DNA of 64,000 nucleotides from contig NZ_LT629845.1 of NCBI RefSeq assembly GCF_900106785.1, positions 187,535 to 251,534 on the forward strand, read 5' to 3'. Under the pieces are notes generated by a model. The model did not search any database. It was not told where the DNA came from and worked only from the letters and a program-made list of their open reading frames with translations. The first letter of the stretch is position 1. The number at the start of each line of letters is the position of its first letter. Below are positions 29,487 to 37,334 of this stretch, piece by piece. The position numbers and the translations under genes are program-made. Source of the stretch: Prevotellamassilia timonensis (GTDB taxonomy: Bacteria; Bacteroidota; Bacteroidia; Bacteroidales; Bacteroidaceae).

Positions 29487-30419
29487 ATGAAATTTCTGAA
29501 ACATGTTTTGTTGGCACTTGTGTTGCTGTTGTCTGCTCCAACGGCCATGAATGCACAAGGCAAGTTTGTAGTGCCCGTTACGGGCCGTAAGGTAAGGTTG
29601 TGGGTTAGTGACGAACAGGTGCTCAGTTTGAGTGCGCAAGAGTATCAAAGCTACTTGAAAACAGCCAAGATATCGACCAATGCAGCCAACACTGCCATGG
29701 TGCAAAAGGTGGGCAAGCGTCTGGCCACAGCGGTCGAAACCTATTTGCGCAATAACAACCGCCTCGATGCGATACAGAACTACAGTTGGGAGTTTAACCT
29801 GGTGCAGGACAACTCGGCCAATGCGTTTTGTATGCCGGGTGGCAAAATTGTTGTGTATGAGGGCTTGCTGCCTGTAACGCAGAGCGAAGACGCCCTTGCC
29901 ATTGTGCTCGGTCACGAAATAGCGCATGCGGTGGCCAAGCACTCGGCCGAACAACTCAGCACGCAGGTAAAGCAGCAGGCTGGTGCCAAACTGCTCGGTG
30001 CGGTGTTGGGTGCCACAGGGGTGAGCAATACAACTTCGTTGCTCACACAGACGGCCTTTTCGTTAGGTTCGAAGCTTGGCAGCCTTAAATATTCGCGTGA
30101 CAACGAGAGCGAGGCCGACTACATGGGACTTATTTTTGCCGCTATGGCGGGTTACGACCCCAGTGTGGCCGTCAGCTTTTGGCAGCGTATGGCAAGCAGC
30201 ACAACTAACAGCCGTTTGGCTTTTTTGAGTGATCACCCTTCAGATGCCAAGCGTATTGCCAACATTCAGAAGTGGTTGCCTACTGCCTTGAAGTATTACA
30301 CGCCGGTAAAGACTACCGAGACGACTACCAAAAAGGCTACAAAGCAGAAGAAGTCTGCAAAGAAGAGTGGTACGAAGAAGAAAACGACGGCTAAGAAGAG
30401 TAGCAAGAAAAAGAAGTGA
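29487..30419 (+). CDS. M48-family metallopeptidase, secreted
   Basis: A 310-residue protein with an N-terminal signal peptide (MKFLKHVLLALVLLLSAPTAMNAQ), so probably periplasmic. The zinc motif HEIAH (in VLGHEIAHAVAKHSA) and the downstream ESEADYMGLIFAAMAGYDP (third ligand Glu) define M48, related to BepA/LoiP-type periplasmic proteases. Residues after about 275 form a Lys/Thr-rich low-complexity tail (KKSAKKSGTKKKTTAKKSSK) that may bind polyanions such as LPS or nucleic acid. The target is unknown. Confidence 0.9.
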   Translation: MKFLKHVLLALVLLLSAPTAMNAQGKFVVPVTGRKVRLWVSDEQVLSLSAQEYQSYLKTAKISTNAANTAMVQKVGKRLATAVETYLRNNNRLDAIQNYSWEFNLVQDNSANAFCMPGGKIVVYEGLLPVTQSEDALAIVLGHEIAHAVAKHSAEQLSTQVKQQAGAKLLGAVLGATGVSNTTSLLTQTAFSLGSKLGSLKYSRDNESEADYMGLIFAAMAGYDPSVAVSFWQRMASSTTNSRLAFLSDHPSDAKRIANIQKWLPTALKYYTPVKTTETTTKKATKQKKSAKKSGTKKKTTAKKSSKKKK

Positions 30420-30480
30420 TTTTGCTTTATTTCCTAATAATTGCAGTCTGGTAAAACGTAATAATACGAACGGTCTCAAG

Positions 30481-30720
30481 CACCAAACGCAAGCATAAAA
30501 CGCTACCGCAAAACGCTGCTACAAAACGCTACCACAAAACGCTACCACTAATGGGGGCGACGGGTCCCGCGTCGGGCGAGGAGAGAGGAGTCAGCATTTA
30601 CTAAGCTTTGTTTAGAGTTGCTTATTGCTTTCTTTTTTCCCGACGCGAGACGCGTCGCCCCCATTAGAGGTAGCGTTTTGTTGTAGCGTTTTGTGCTTGC
30701 GTTTTGTGGTAGCGTTATCC
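30481..30720. repeat. CGACGCGTC palindromic element, copy E, with long tandem-word arms
   Basis: Core 30548-30665. The left flank repeats AAAACGCTACCAC and the right flank repeats TAGCGTTTTGTGGT; the flanks are reverse complements, so the foldback extends to about 240 bp. Core subtype GAGAGAGGAGTCAGCATTTA. Confidence 0.85.
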
Positions 30721-30767
30721 GTGACAGGTTGTTTATGCTTTGGAGTTTTACCAGAAGGCAATATATT

Positions 30768-31101
30768 ACTATTGCTCACGGATCGCACCGATTGCACGGA
30801 TTCTTCCGCTCATGCAACGTGCTTTAGCACCACAGAGATGACGGATTTGACGGATTTTGTGAGCATTGCATGCTCACTTCGCTATTAGCTCGTTGCTACG
30901 GACAGGTACATTACCACATAATCTGTGCTAATGTTCTTCGCCACGGGTACGTTACGGGCCAATAGCGAAGTGAGCATGCAATGCTCACAAAATCCGTAAA
31001 ATCCGTCATCTCTGTGGTGCTAGAGCACGTTGCATGAGCAAAAGAATCCATGCAATCGGTGCGATCCGTGAGCGATAATATCAGAATGGTTTTACCGGGC
31101 A
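30768..31101. repeat. TGTCCGGT long palindromic element, copy 4 (left end degenerate)
   Basis: The right end CAGAATGGTTTTACCGGGCA and the inner arm blocks (CTCACGGATCGCACCGATTG; AGCACCACAGAGATGACGG; GAGCATTGCATGCTCA) are clear. The left end is reduced to GTTTTACCAGAAGG. It is sandwiched between two CGACGCGTC elements. Confidence 0.85.
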
Positions 31102-31152
31102 GCAATAATTTCCTAATAATTGCAGTCTGGTAAAACGTAATAATCTGAACAG

Positions 31153-31410
31153 TCTCAAGCACCAAACGCAAGCACCAAACGCTACCACTAATGGGGGCGA
31201 CGCGTCCCGCGTCGGGCAAGGAGAGAGGAGTCTGCATTTACTAAGCTCTGCTTAGAGTTGCTTATTGCTTTCTTTTTTCCCGACGCGAGACGCGTCGCCC
31301 CCATTAGAGGTAGCGTTTTGTGTTAGCGCCTTGTGCTAGCGTTTTATGCTAGCGTTTTATGCTAGCGTTTTGTGGTAGCGTTTGGTACTAGCACTTTGCG
31401 CTTGAGACTG
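31153..31410. repeat. CGACGCGTC palindromic element, copy F
   Basis: Core 31188-31307 is nearly identical to copy E. The right flank carries the tandem words TGCTAGCGTTTTA and TGGTAGCGTTTGG. The segment before copy E (TAATAATTGCAGTCTGGTAA) also recurs before copy F, so the neighbourhood was duplicated. Confidence 0.85.
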
Positions 31411-31443
31411 TTCGAATATTCACGATTTCATGGACAGCAATAT

Positions 31444-33039
31444 TTACTTACCTATTTCTTCAGAGAACGAGCCGTCGCTATTGTACCATTTACCTTTGTA
31501 GGGATTGCCCTCTTTGAATGTGCCTGTGAAGTATGAACCATCCTTCAAGGTGTAGGTGCCTTGCTCGTAGTAGCCATTGTTGAAGGTACCTTTATACGTA
31601 TCGCCATTATCAAACTTCAGCGTGGCATCGCCCGTTTGGTCGTTGCACAAGCCATTGGTAAAGTGACCAGAATAGGTGGCGGCAGGAATGCTGCCATATT
31701 TTTCAAATTTGGCCGTACCAAAGCCCTGCGGCAGTGCACCAATCGTGTCGGCTATGCTGCCGGTATAGGCATAGTTGCGCATGTTCTTCGGACCAGCGTT
31801 TACTGACACCATCAGATTGGTTACCGATTTTTGCACCACGTCTGCAGCCACACTGTCACAGTCAACAGCCACCGATGCGTCTTGGGCCTCACTTCGGTCG
31901 TGCCACATGCCGTAGCCAAATGCTCCCACAATGACGAGGGCCAGAATACTGCCTATGATGACGGTTTTGTTTGATTTGCCTTTGTGATCTGTTGTAGGTG
32001 TTGTATTGCTACCATTGGACTGTGTTGTGGTCTTGGTACTTTTACCGCCTTTCAAAATGGTGTCGCCATCATCATCGGCCGTCTTGGTAGCAGACTTTGA
32101 AGGTTGCGGCTCGGATTGTGGTTTGGGTTGCGGCTTTGTAGGCGTTTCCGCCAGGAACTGTTTGACATCGGCCACGCATTGCGGACGCATCTTGCGGTTC
32201 GGTTTCATGAGCCACTTGATGAGGTCGGCAGTCTTTTTGCTCACGGCGGCAGGCAATTTCAGAGCCTCTGTGGCGTCCTCGTCAATGTCTGATGGCGAGG
32301 GCGGTTGTTGCAGTGTGAGCAAGTGGTAAAGTGTGGCACCGAGCGCGTAGAGATCAGTCCACGGACCAAACTTTTCGATGTTCTGTTCCATTTGTTCGGA
32401 CGGGGCATAACCAGGAGTGCAAGCCAGGGCCGATGAAGTGGAGAGGGAGTTGCCGTCGGCATTGCGCAGCTGTTTGCTCGCACCAAAGTCAATGAGTTGC
32501 ACGTTGTCTTTGTCATCAACCATGATGTTGGCAGGCTTGAGGTCGAGGTGCCAAATGCCCTCGTTGTGAACCGTTTCGAGCGCATCAAGCACTTGAGCCA
32601 GAATGGGCAGCACTTCGGCCTCTGTCATTGGCTGGTGGGTGCGTTTGAGACGGGTAGACAGACTTTCGCCTTCGATAAAGTCCATTACATAATAGGTGGT
32701 GCCGTTCTCGTCGAACAAGTCGTGCACCCGTACAATGTGCTTGTTTTCGAGTTTGCGCAGGCGGCGTGCCTCCTTGCGGAACTTTTCGCGTTGTGCATTG
32801 AATGTGCGCTGGTTCTCGGTAAGGCTGATGGAGATGTCGGTTGCATTGTCCATGCGGCCGCACACGCCTTTAATAAAGAGTTCCTTGATGGCAACTCTTT
32901 CGTCAAAGGCGGTGTCGATGGCCATGTAGGTATTGCCAAAGCCGCCCGATGCCAGGTATTTTTCTATACGGTATTTGCCATTGGCAAGTGTGGTGCCAAT
33001 GGCAAGCAACCCCTCGCGGGGGGTGGAATTGTCGGTCAT
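31444..33039 (-). CDS. Membrane Ser/Thr protein kinase with C-terminal MORN repeats
   Basis: A 531-residue eukaryotic-like (Hanks-type) kinase. Kinase domain residues about 22-290: glycine loop LASGGFGNTY, catalytic Lys52 (VAIKEL), Asp166 in HLDLKPANIM (Leu replaces the Arg of HRD, so it is a non-RD kinase), and Asp184 in LIDFGASK. A Pro/Gln/Ser/Thr-rich linker (300-355) leads to one membrane segment (about 359-378). The exterior carries MORN-type repeats (about 425-525; FDNGDTYKGTFNNG). Last gene of the accessory locus, next to a PP2C phosphatase that probably reverses its action. Confidence 0.92.
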   Translation of the reverse strand: MTDNSTPREGLLAIGTTLANGKYRIEKYLASGGFGNTYMAIDTAFDERVAIKELFIKGVCGRMDNATDISISLTENQRTFNAQREKFRKEARRLRKLENKHIVRVHDLFDENGTTYYVMDFIEGESLSTRLKRTHQPMTEAEVLPILAQVLDALETVHNEGIWHLDLKPANIMVDDKDNVQLIDFGASKQLRNADGNSLSTSSALACTPGYAPSEQMEQNIEKFGPWTDLYALGATLYHLLTLQQPPSPSDIDEDATEALKLPAAVSKKTADLIKWLMKPNRKMRPQCVADVKQFLAETPTKPQPKPQSEPQPSKSATKTADDDGDTILKGGKSTKTTTQSNGSNTTPTTDHKGKSNKTVIIGSILALVIVGAFGYGMWHDRSEAQDASVAVDCDSVAADVVQKSVTNLMVSVNAGPKNMRNYAYTGSIADTIGALPQGFGTAKFEKYGSIPAATYSGHFTNGLCNDQTGDATLKFDNGDTYKGTFNNGYYEQGTYTLKDGSYFTGTFKEGNPYKGKWYNSDGSFSEEIGK

Positions 33040-33072
33040 AGTATGGTGCGTCTGTATTTATTTAGTGGGTTG

Positions 33073-33198
33073 ACTGTTTTGTTGACGGGGGAACAGGTTG
33101 ACAAGTTAACGGGTAAGTTAGTCGTGTCTTTTATGTCCCTTACACAATATAAGTTGTGCAGAACAAACTTACCTGTCAACCTGTCAACCCGTTAACGG
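33073..33198. repeat. GTTGACGGG palindromic element between kinase and phosphatase genes
   Basis: Left arm 33094-33119 (CAGGTTGACAAGTTAACGGG, then TAAGTT) and right arm 33166-33198 (AACTTACCTGTCAACCTGTC, then AACCCG). Tandem words of GTTGACNN make up both arms. It could attenuate or stabilise the kinase transcript. Confidence 0.75.
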
Positions 33199-33200
33199 AT

Positions 33201-34301
33201 TTATTTATGATGTCGTGTGATGGTGCCTTGTGTGGCATCAGAGTCGTTGCTGTCGGTTGGTTCGGTGGTTTGTTCCACCTTTTGTTCCACCTTTTGGGGC
33301 ATGGTGGCAGTCGGTGCGTCGGTAGTTTGTTGGGGCTTGTGCCAAAGGAAATAGCCTGCGCCGAAACAGAGCAAGATGATGCACACTAATATGGCTACTA
33401 AAGGCCAAGTGTGTTTGGTAGGGGCAGAAGGCTGCTTTGCCGGTTGCACGTTGGGGGTGAAGCGTTCCTCGTCAGTTTCGGGCTGGGGGGCGGGTTGCGA
33501 CTTCGTATGTTCAACCTTTTCAACCTCGAACGCCCAACATGAGTGGTTGTCGCGTGTACCGCGTGTGCGACAAGTCTGTTTGAGTGCGTCGATGCGTTGG
33601 CCAAGTGGCTGATTGGCAAGCATTATTTGTTGCAAATCATTGTTGTCGAGCTGCTCGACAATGCCGTCGCAGCAGAGCATGAATACATCGCCAGGTGCCA
33701 CATGGTAGTAAGGTATGACTTTGAACGTGGCCTTGGACATGGTAGGCTGATGAGGTTGCACAGCCCTTGTGATGACATTGCGTTGTGGACAAGTGCGTGC
33801 CTCGGCTTCGGTCAGCTCGCCCGCCGCTATCAAGTCGTTGACAAGCGAGTGGTCGCGTGTTTGGTATACCACACCCTTGCCTTGTCTGAATTGGTAAATG
33901 CGGCTGTCGCCAATGTGCGCCAACAGTATGCCATCGGTGCAAATGGCCAGGAATGTAAGCGTGGTGCCCATTGTGGCCTTGCCTCCGCTGCTGTCGTCAA
34001 ACTGTTTGTCGAGTGTGTCAAGTTGACGATAGGCTTCGGCCAACCCCTCGTTGAAGTGCTGTTCCATTTGTTGCGTGGAGCATGGTTTGGGCAGCGTGGT
34101 GTGCTGGCCAATGGCTTGCGCCACACAGCTGCTCGCCACCTCGCCATGCGCATGTCCGCCCATGCCGTCGCACACCACAAAAACGTGTGTGGTGCTGGTG
34201 GCATGGCCAAGGGCAGGGTAAAGCGCGTCCTCCTGGTTAGGTTTCTGTCCCAGTTCGCTAAAACCTTGTGGAGTCGATATAGTTAAGGGCTTTTGGCTCA
34301 T
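33201..34301 (-). CDS. PP2C-type protein phosphatase with C-terminal membrane anchor
   Basis: A 366-residue Mn/Mg-dependent Ser/Thr phosphatase. The PP2C motif VVCDGMGGHAHGEVAS holds metal-binding Asp45; the further motifs TLTFLAICTDGILLAHIGDS, ARTCPQRNVITRAV and GDVFMLCCDGIVEQLDN follow in order. A Pro/Thr linker is followed by one membrane segment (about 300-325; PLVAILVCIILLCFGAGYF) and a Thr/Glu-rich tail. It overlaps the FHA gene by 4 bp and sits upstream of the kinase, the usual kinase/phosphatase/FHA triad. Confidence 0.93.
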   Translation of the reverse strand: MSQKPLTISTPQGFSELGQKPNQEDALYPALGHATSTTHVFVVCDGMGGHAHGEVASSCVAQAIGQHTTLPKPCSTQQMEQHFNEGLAEAYRQLDTLDKQFDDSSGGKATMGTTLTFLAICTDGILLAHIGDSRIYQFRQGKGVVYQTRDHSLVNDLIAAGELTEAEARTCPQRNVITRAVQPHQPTMSKATFKVIPYYHVAPGDVFMLCCDGIVEQLDNNDLQQIMLANQPLGQRIDALKQTCRTRGTRDNHSCWAFEVEKVEHTKSQPAPQPETDEERFTPNVQPAKQPSAPTKHTWPLVAILVCIILLCFGAGYFLWHKPQQTTDAPTATMPQKVEQKVEQTTEPTDSNDSDATQGTITRHHK

Positions 34302-34741
34302 TTTGCAAAATCGTTAGCTACGTACATTTGTTGTTCGCCCAGTGTGAGGCAGTCGTTGGCGTTGAGGTAGACAATGTCATCCTCACACAGTTCGATGCCT
34401 TGCAGCAGGGTAGGGTTCTTGCCATGCTCCTCGAGGGTGCAGCGCAGTCCGGTGGCGGTGCATTGCACATTGATAATGGCATGGTGCCGGCTCATGTAGC
34501 GTGTGTCGTCGGGTATTTGTATTTCGGCATCATTGCCCTCCTTAAGGCGGCCCACCCATTGCTTGCCAAAATGCAGCTGGTAGGTGTGGCTGCCAACAGC
34601 CAACGACAGTTTGGGCAAGTAGGCGCCTAAACGTTGCTTGGTGTGGCAGGTGGGGCATTCGGCCGTTTTTTGTTCAATGCCCGCCATGCTGGCCGCGCTT
34701 ATCAGTGCGCCGCAGGCGGGACATTTAAGTGTAATGTTCAT
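34298..34741 (-). CDS. Zinc-ribbon plus FHA-domain protein
   Basis: 147 residues. The N-terminal zinc ribbon has Cys7, Cys10, Cys29 and Cys32 (CPAC...CPTC). The C-terminal FHA domain (about 60-145) shows the phosphothreonine-binding pattern GRLKEG...YMSRHHAII and LLQGIELCEDD. It should recognise a Thr-phosphorylated partner, plausibly a target of the neighbouring kinase. Overlaps the phosphatase start by 4 bp. Confidence 0.9.
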   Translation of the reverse strand: MNITLKCPACGALISAASMAGIEQKTAECPTCHTKQRLGAYLPKLSLAVGSHTYQLHFGKQWVGRLKEGNDAEIQIPDDTRYMSRHHAIINVQCTATGLRCTLEEHGKNPTLLQGIELCEDDIVYLNANDCLTLGEQQMYVANDFAK

Positions 34742-34759
34742 ACGCTTGTTAGTTCGTCA

Positions 34760-35740
34760 TTATGCGTCGTATAGTGTGATATCGGCATCGTTGGAGTAGT
34801 CGGGCAGGTCGGTGTCAGACTGTGCCATCTGTCCGTAGCCCCCCTCCACATCGTCGGCCGACGGCATGGGCATGTGGCTGTCAGATATGTCGTGCAGTTC
34901 GCTGTCGTCTATTTGACCATCGTGGTTGCTGTCGCCCATCATGATGTCCACCTCGCCGTTTTGAGTAACGTCTACCAAGGCAACGTGTTCGTCACCCACG
35001 CTCACGTGAGCCACGTCCACTGTGTGGCCGTTAAGGTCTACATCGTTTTGTACGGCAATGACGTGAATTTCGGGCGACTCGGTGTCGTCGGCCGCCATTT
35101 GTACATTGTTGTTGCCATTGGTGAGCGTGTTCAGCGTCATGTTTTCGCTGCGCAGGTCGGTCACTTCATTGTCGTCCACCTCGCCGTTGTCGTTGGTGTC
35201 GACAAACGAGGCCACCACCCGGTTGTTGTCGTCCATTTTGAAGGCCGCCATGTGGCCGTCCACTGTGCCGATGGCCATGGTGACGGTGCGTCCGTCGTCG
35301 GTTGTCATGGTTTCGACACTTTCAATTTGAATGTCGTGTTGTGCGGCATATCCTTGCGTGTGAGTGGCCGGAGTAAGTTGCGGCTCATCGTGGTGTGTGG
35401 TGTGGCTGCTGTGAGCGTTGTGTGTTGTGGCATCGGCCTTTGGTGTGGCGTTGGCCTCGTGCTGTGCTTGTGTTTTGCTTTCAGCGGCCAGCGTGTCGGC
35501 AGTAACTTCCTGCTCGTTGGGCTGCGCAATGGTTTGTACTCCTGCAGCCTCGGCGGTAGCGGCGGCAGCTTCATTATTTTGCTCGTTGGCAAAGGCTTCG
35601 CCAGCCCACATGGCACCTGCGCCAGCCATGGCACCTACAAATGAGGAGGCTGCCATACTTTTGAAGTGCAGTTTCTTATCATTGCTTTGCTTTTGGTCTT
35701 TGTTGCGTCCCTGTGTGATGGTGTCGTTGTTGTTATACAT
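34760..35740 (-). CDS. Acidic His/Asp-rich protein with EF-hand/dockerin-like repeats
   Basis: 326 residues, strongly acidic. After a Lys-rich start there is a small-residue hydrophobic stretch (SMAASSFVGAMAGAGAMWAG, about 29-48) that may be a membrane anchor. Then comes an Ala/Thr/His-rich linker with Asn-Ala-His repeats. The C-terminal half has calcium-loop motifs DTNDNGEVDDNE and DSNHDGQIDDSE, of EF-hand/dockerin type, and a related DVTQNGEVDI loop that looks degenerate. I do not recognise a family. First gene of the operon with FHA, PP2C and kinase. Confidence 0.75.
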   Translation of the reverse strand: MYNNNDTITQGRNKDQKQSNDKKLHFKSMAASSFVGAMAGAGAMWAGEAFANEQNNEAAAATAEAAGVQTIAQPNEQEVTADTLAAESKTQAQHEANATPKADATTHNAHSSHTTHHDEPQLTPATHTQGYAAQHDIQIESVETMTTDDGRTVTMAIGTVDGHMAAFKMDDNNRVVASFVDTNDNGEVDDNEVTDLRSENMTLNTLTNGNNNVQMAADDTESPEIHVIAVQNDVDLNGHTVDVAHVSVGDEHVALVDVTQNGEVDIMMGDSNHDGQIDDSELHDISDSHMPMPSADDVEGGYGQMAQSDTDLPDYSNDADITLYDA

Positions 35741-35768
35741 GGCTTGGTTGTTTTAGATGTTTATGATG

Positions 35769-35799
35769 CAAAGATAGGTGCTTTGTAGCCTTTTGCCAA
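35769..35799 (-). promoter_or_regulatory. Promoter of the acidic protein-FHA-PP2C operon
   Basis: On the minus strand TTG (35797-35799), 20 bp, TATCTTTG (35769-35776), 29 bp upstream of the start. The -33 box lies inside a 95-bp segment duplicated at the end of the caspase gene. Confidence 0.75.
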
Positions 35800-35882
35800 T
35801 GGTTATGGCGTTTCAAAGTATGAAATACGTGCTTGGCATGACGAAATCACCTTTTGGGGTTTCAATTCATTACGTGCATGTT
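35788..35882. repeat. 95-bp direct repeat, copy 1
   Basis: From GCCTTTTGCCAATGG to TTACGTGCATGTT; identical to 36339-36433 except for 5 of 95 positions, with no gaps. Read on the minus strand it would encode NMHVMN followed by TGA, a truncated form of the caspase C-terminus. Confidence 0.9.
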
Positions 35883-35960
35883 CCTGATTTCGTCCATGTG
35901 CCACCCAAAGCAATCATAGCGGACTGACAGGCTAAAACATGTCTTATCCTGCATTGGTGC

Positions 35961-36321
35961 TTTAAGGGCTGTTCGCCCTTGTGCCGCTTACCGCGGGATA
36001 CATAAGAACATAAGCTACATAAGTAACATAAGGCTGGCGCCGTGTTTTTTACATAAGCTGAGGCAGGGCTTTCCGCCCAGCCTGTAAGATACATAAGGGC
36101 TGACGCCTGATGAAGAGAACGCTTTAATTTGTTCCATTATGTTATCATGACAAACTACATTAGAGCCAATGACACGGCGCAGCCCTTATGTATCTTACAG
36201 GCTGGGCGGAAAGCCCTGCCTCAGCTTATGTAAAAAACACGGCGCCAGCCTTATGTTACTTATGTAGCTTATGTTCTTATGTATCCCGCGGTAAGCGGTA
36301 CAAGGGCGAACAGCCCTTAAA
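35961..36321. repeat. 142-bp near-perfect inverted repeat (CATAAG family)
   Basis: The left arm 35961-36102 and the right arm 36180-36321 differ at about one position and flank a 77-bp loop. The arms contain the tandem word ACATAAG(N) several times and GGGCGGAAAGCCCTGCC. The element lies inside the region bounded by the two 95-bp direct repeats. Confidence 0.92.
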
Positions 36322-36338
36322 AGAGCAAAACAAGGTTC

Positions 36339-36433
36339 GCCTTTTGCCAATGGTTATAGCATTTCAAAGTATGAAATACGTGTTTGGCGTGACGAAATCA
36401 CCTTTTGGGGTTCCAATTCATTACGTGCATGTT
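36339..36433. repeat. 95-bp direct repeat, copy 2 (includes caspase 3' end)
   Basis: Covers the last 12 codons of the caspase gene plus 59 bp beyond its stop. See 35788-35882. Confidence 0.9.
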
Positions 36434-37141
36434 GTTGTCAAAGCGTCCCCACATCACAGGGTGCTGCTTGCCCTTGGTAGCCTTGGCCACGTTGGCTGCC
36501 ACAAAGTCAAAGAGTTCCTTCGCCTCCACAATGCGGTTGCGGTTATTGTCGGCTCCGCCTTTCAAGCCGCGCAGCAGGTAACGTGTAAACTGTCCGTTGC
36601 GTCCGTATGGATTTTCGCGCGAGGTTTCGTTGGTGCGTGATGAGAGAAACAGCATCACCCCCTCGGTTTTGTCAAACGAACTTTGTGCGGAAGCGACAGC
36701 GTTGCTGTCGTGGCGCAGGCCGCCGGCATAGCAAGCATCAATAAACAGCAGTTTGTTGTTGGCGCGGCAGCCTTTAATGATTTTGGCTATCTCGCCATAA
36801 CTGATGCAGGTAGACGCCCCTCGTGTGTCGTAGGCGCACAATCCGCCTTTACTGCCGTGTCCGCTGAAGAAGAACACCACCACGTCGTCGGCCTCCGCTT
36901 GTGCAAAGACATTTTTCAGTGTCGTGCAGATGCTCTGCCGTGTGGCATTTTTCCCCGTCAGCAGTGTGACGTGCGTAGTGTGTGTGCGGTAGAGCGCCGC
37001 CATGTCGGTTGCATCATTCTCGGTTTGCCGCAAGGGGTTGATGTATTGGTATTTGGCTATGCCCACCGACACCATATAGATGGTGCGGGCAGGCAGCAGG
37101 TGGGGGAGCAGTATGCAGAGTAAAAGTAGCAGTTGGCGCAT
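36398..37141 (-). CDS. Secreted caspase-family (C14) peptidase
   Basis: 247 residues. The signal peptide MRQLLLLLCILLPHLLPA indicates export. The p20-like fold has the catalytic His95 in FFFSGHGSKG and Cys137 in FIDACYAGG, as in metacaspase/paracaspase-like C14 enzymes. A GRNGQFTRYLLRGL loop follows. The substrate is unknown. It lies 193 bp downstream of two SUMF1 proteins that are also exported, and upstream of the kinase/phosphatase operon. Caspase plus SUMF1 associations occur in bacterial conflict and signalling loci. Confidence 0.9.
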   Translation of the reverse strand: MRQLLLLLCILLPHLLPARTIYMVSVGIAKYQYINPLRQTENDATDMAALYRTHTTHVTLLTGKNATRQSICTTLKNVFAQAEADDVVVFFFSGHGSKGGLCAYDTRGASTCISYGEIAKIIKGCRANNKLLFIDACYAGGLRHDSNAVASAQSSFDKTEGVMLFLSSRTNETSRENPYGRNGQFTRYLLRGLKGGADNNRNRIVEAKELFDFVAANVAKATKGKQHPVMWGRFDNNMHVMNWNPKR

Positions 37142-37334
37142 GGTGAGGTGGAAGGTGTTAGGTGTGGGGTATGACTCTTATTGTATATGTCTTTGTGGTA
37201 ATACCTTTGTTGTAAATGTCGCCACAGGCGGTATCTATTTATCGCCCGAAGCATAAACACGACATCGTCGGCTCCTCCCGTCGCCTCCTTTTGTCGCGTT
37301 TTTGCTTCAGACTCTTTTCTTTTTAACAAGGATC

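Noticed and set aside
30481-31410. CRISPR-like regular repeats (AAACGCTACCAC words)
   Set aside because: Words are 12-13 bp, contiguous without unique spacers, and mirrored on both sides of a palindrome; no cas genes nearby.
31444-34741. Type VI secretion regulatory triad (PpkA/PppA/Fha)
   Set aside because: No structural T6SS genes occur in the window, and the FHA protein carries a zinc ribbon unlike T6SS Fha.
35870-36640. Two frames sharing the peptide MYLTGWAESPASAYVKN
   Set aside because: Both are read through the two arms of the same inverted repeat, so identity follows from the palindrome, not from a gene.
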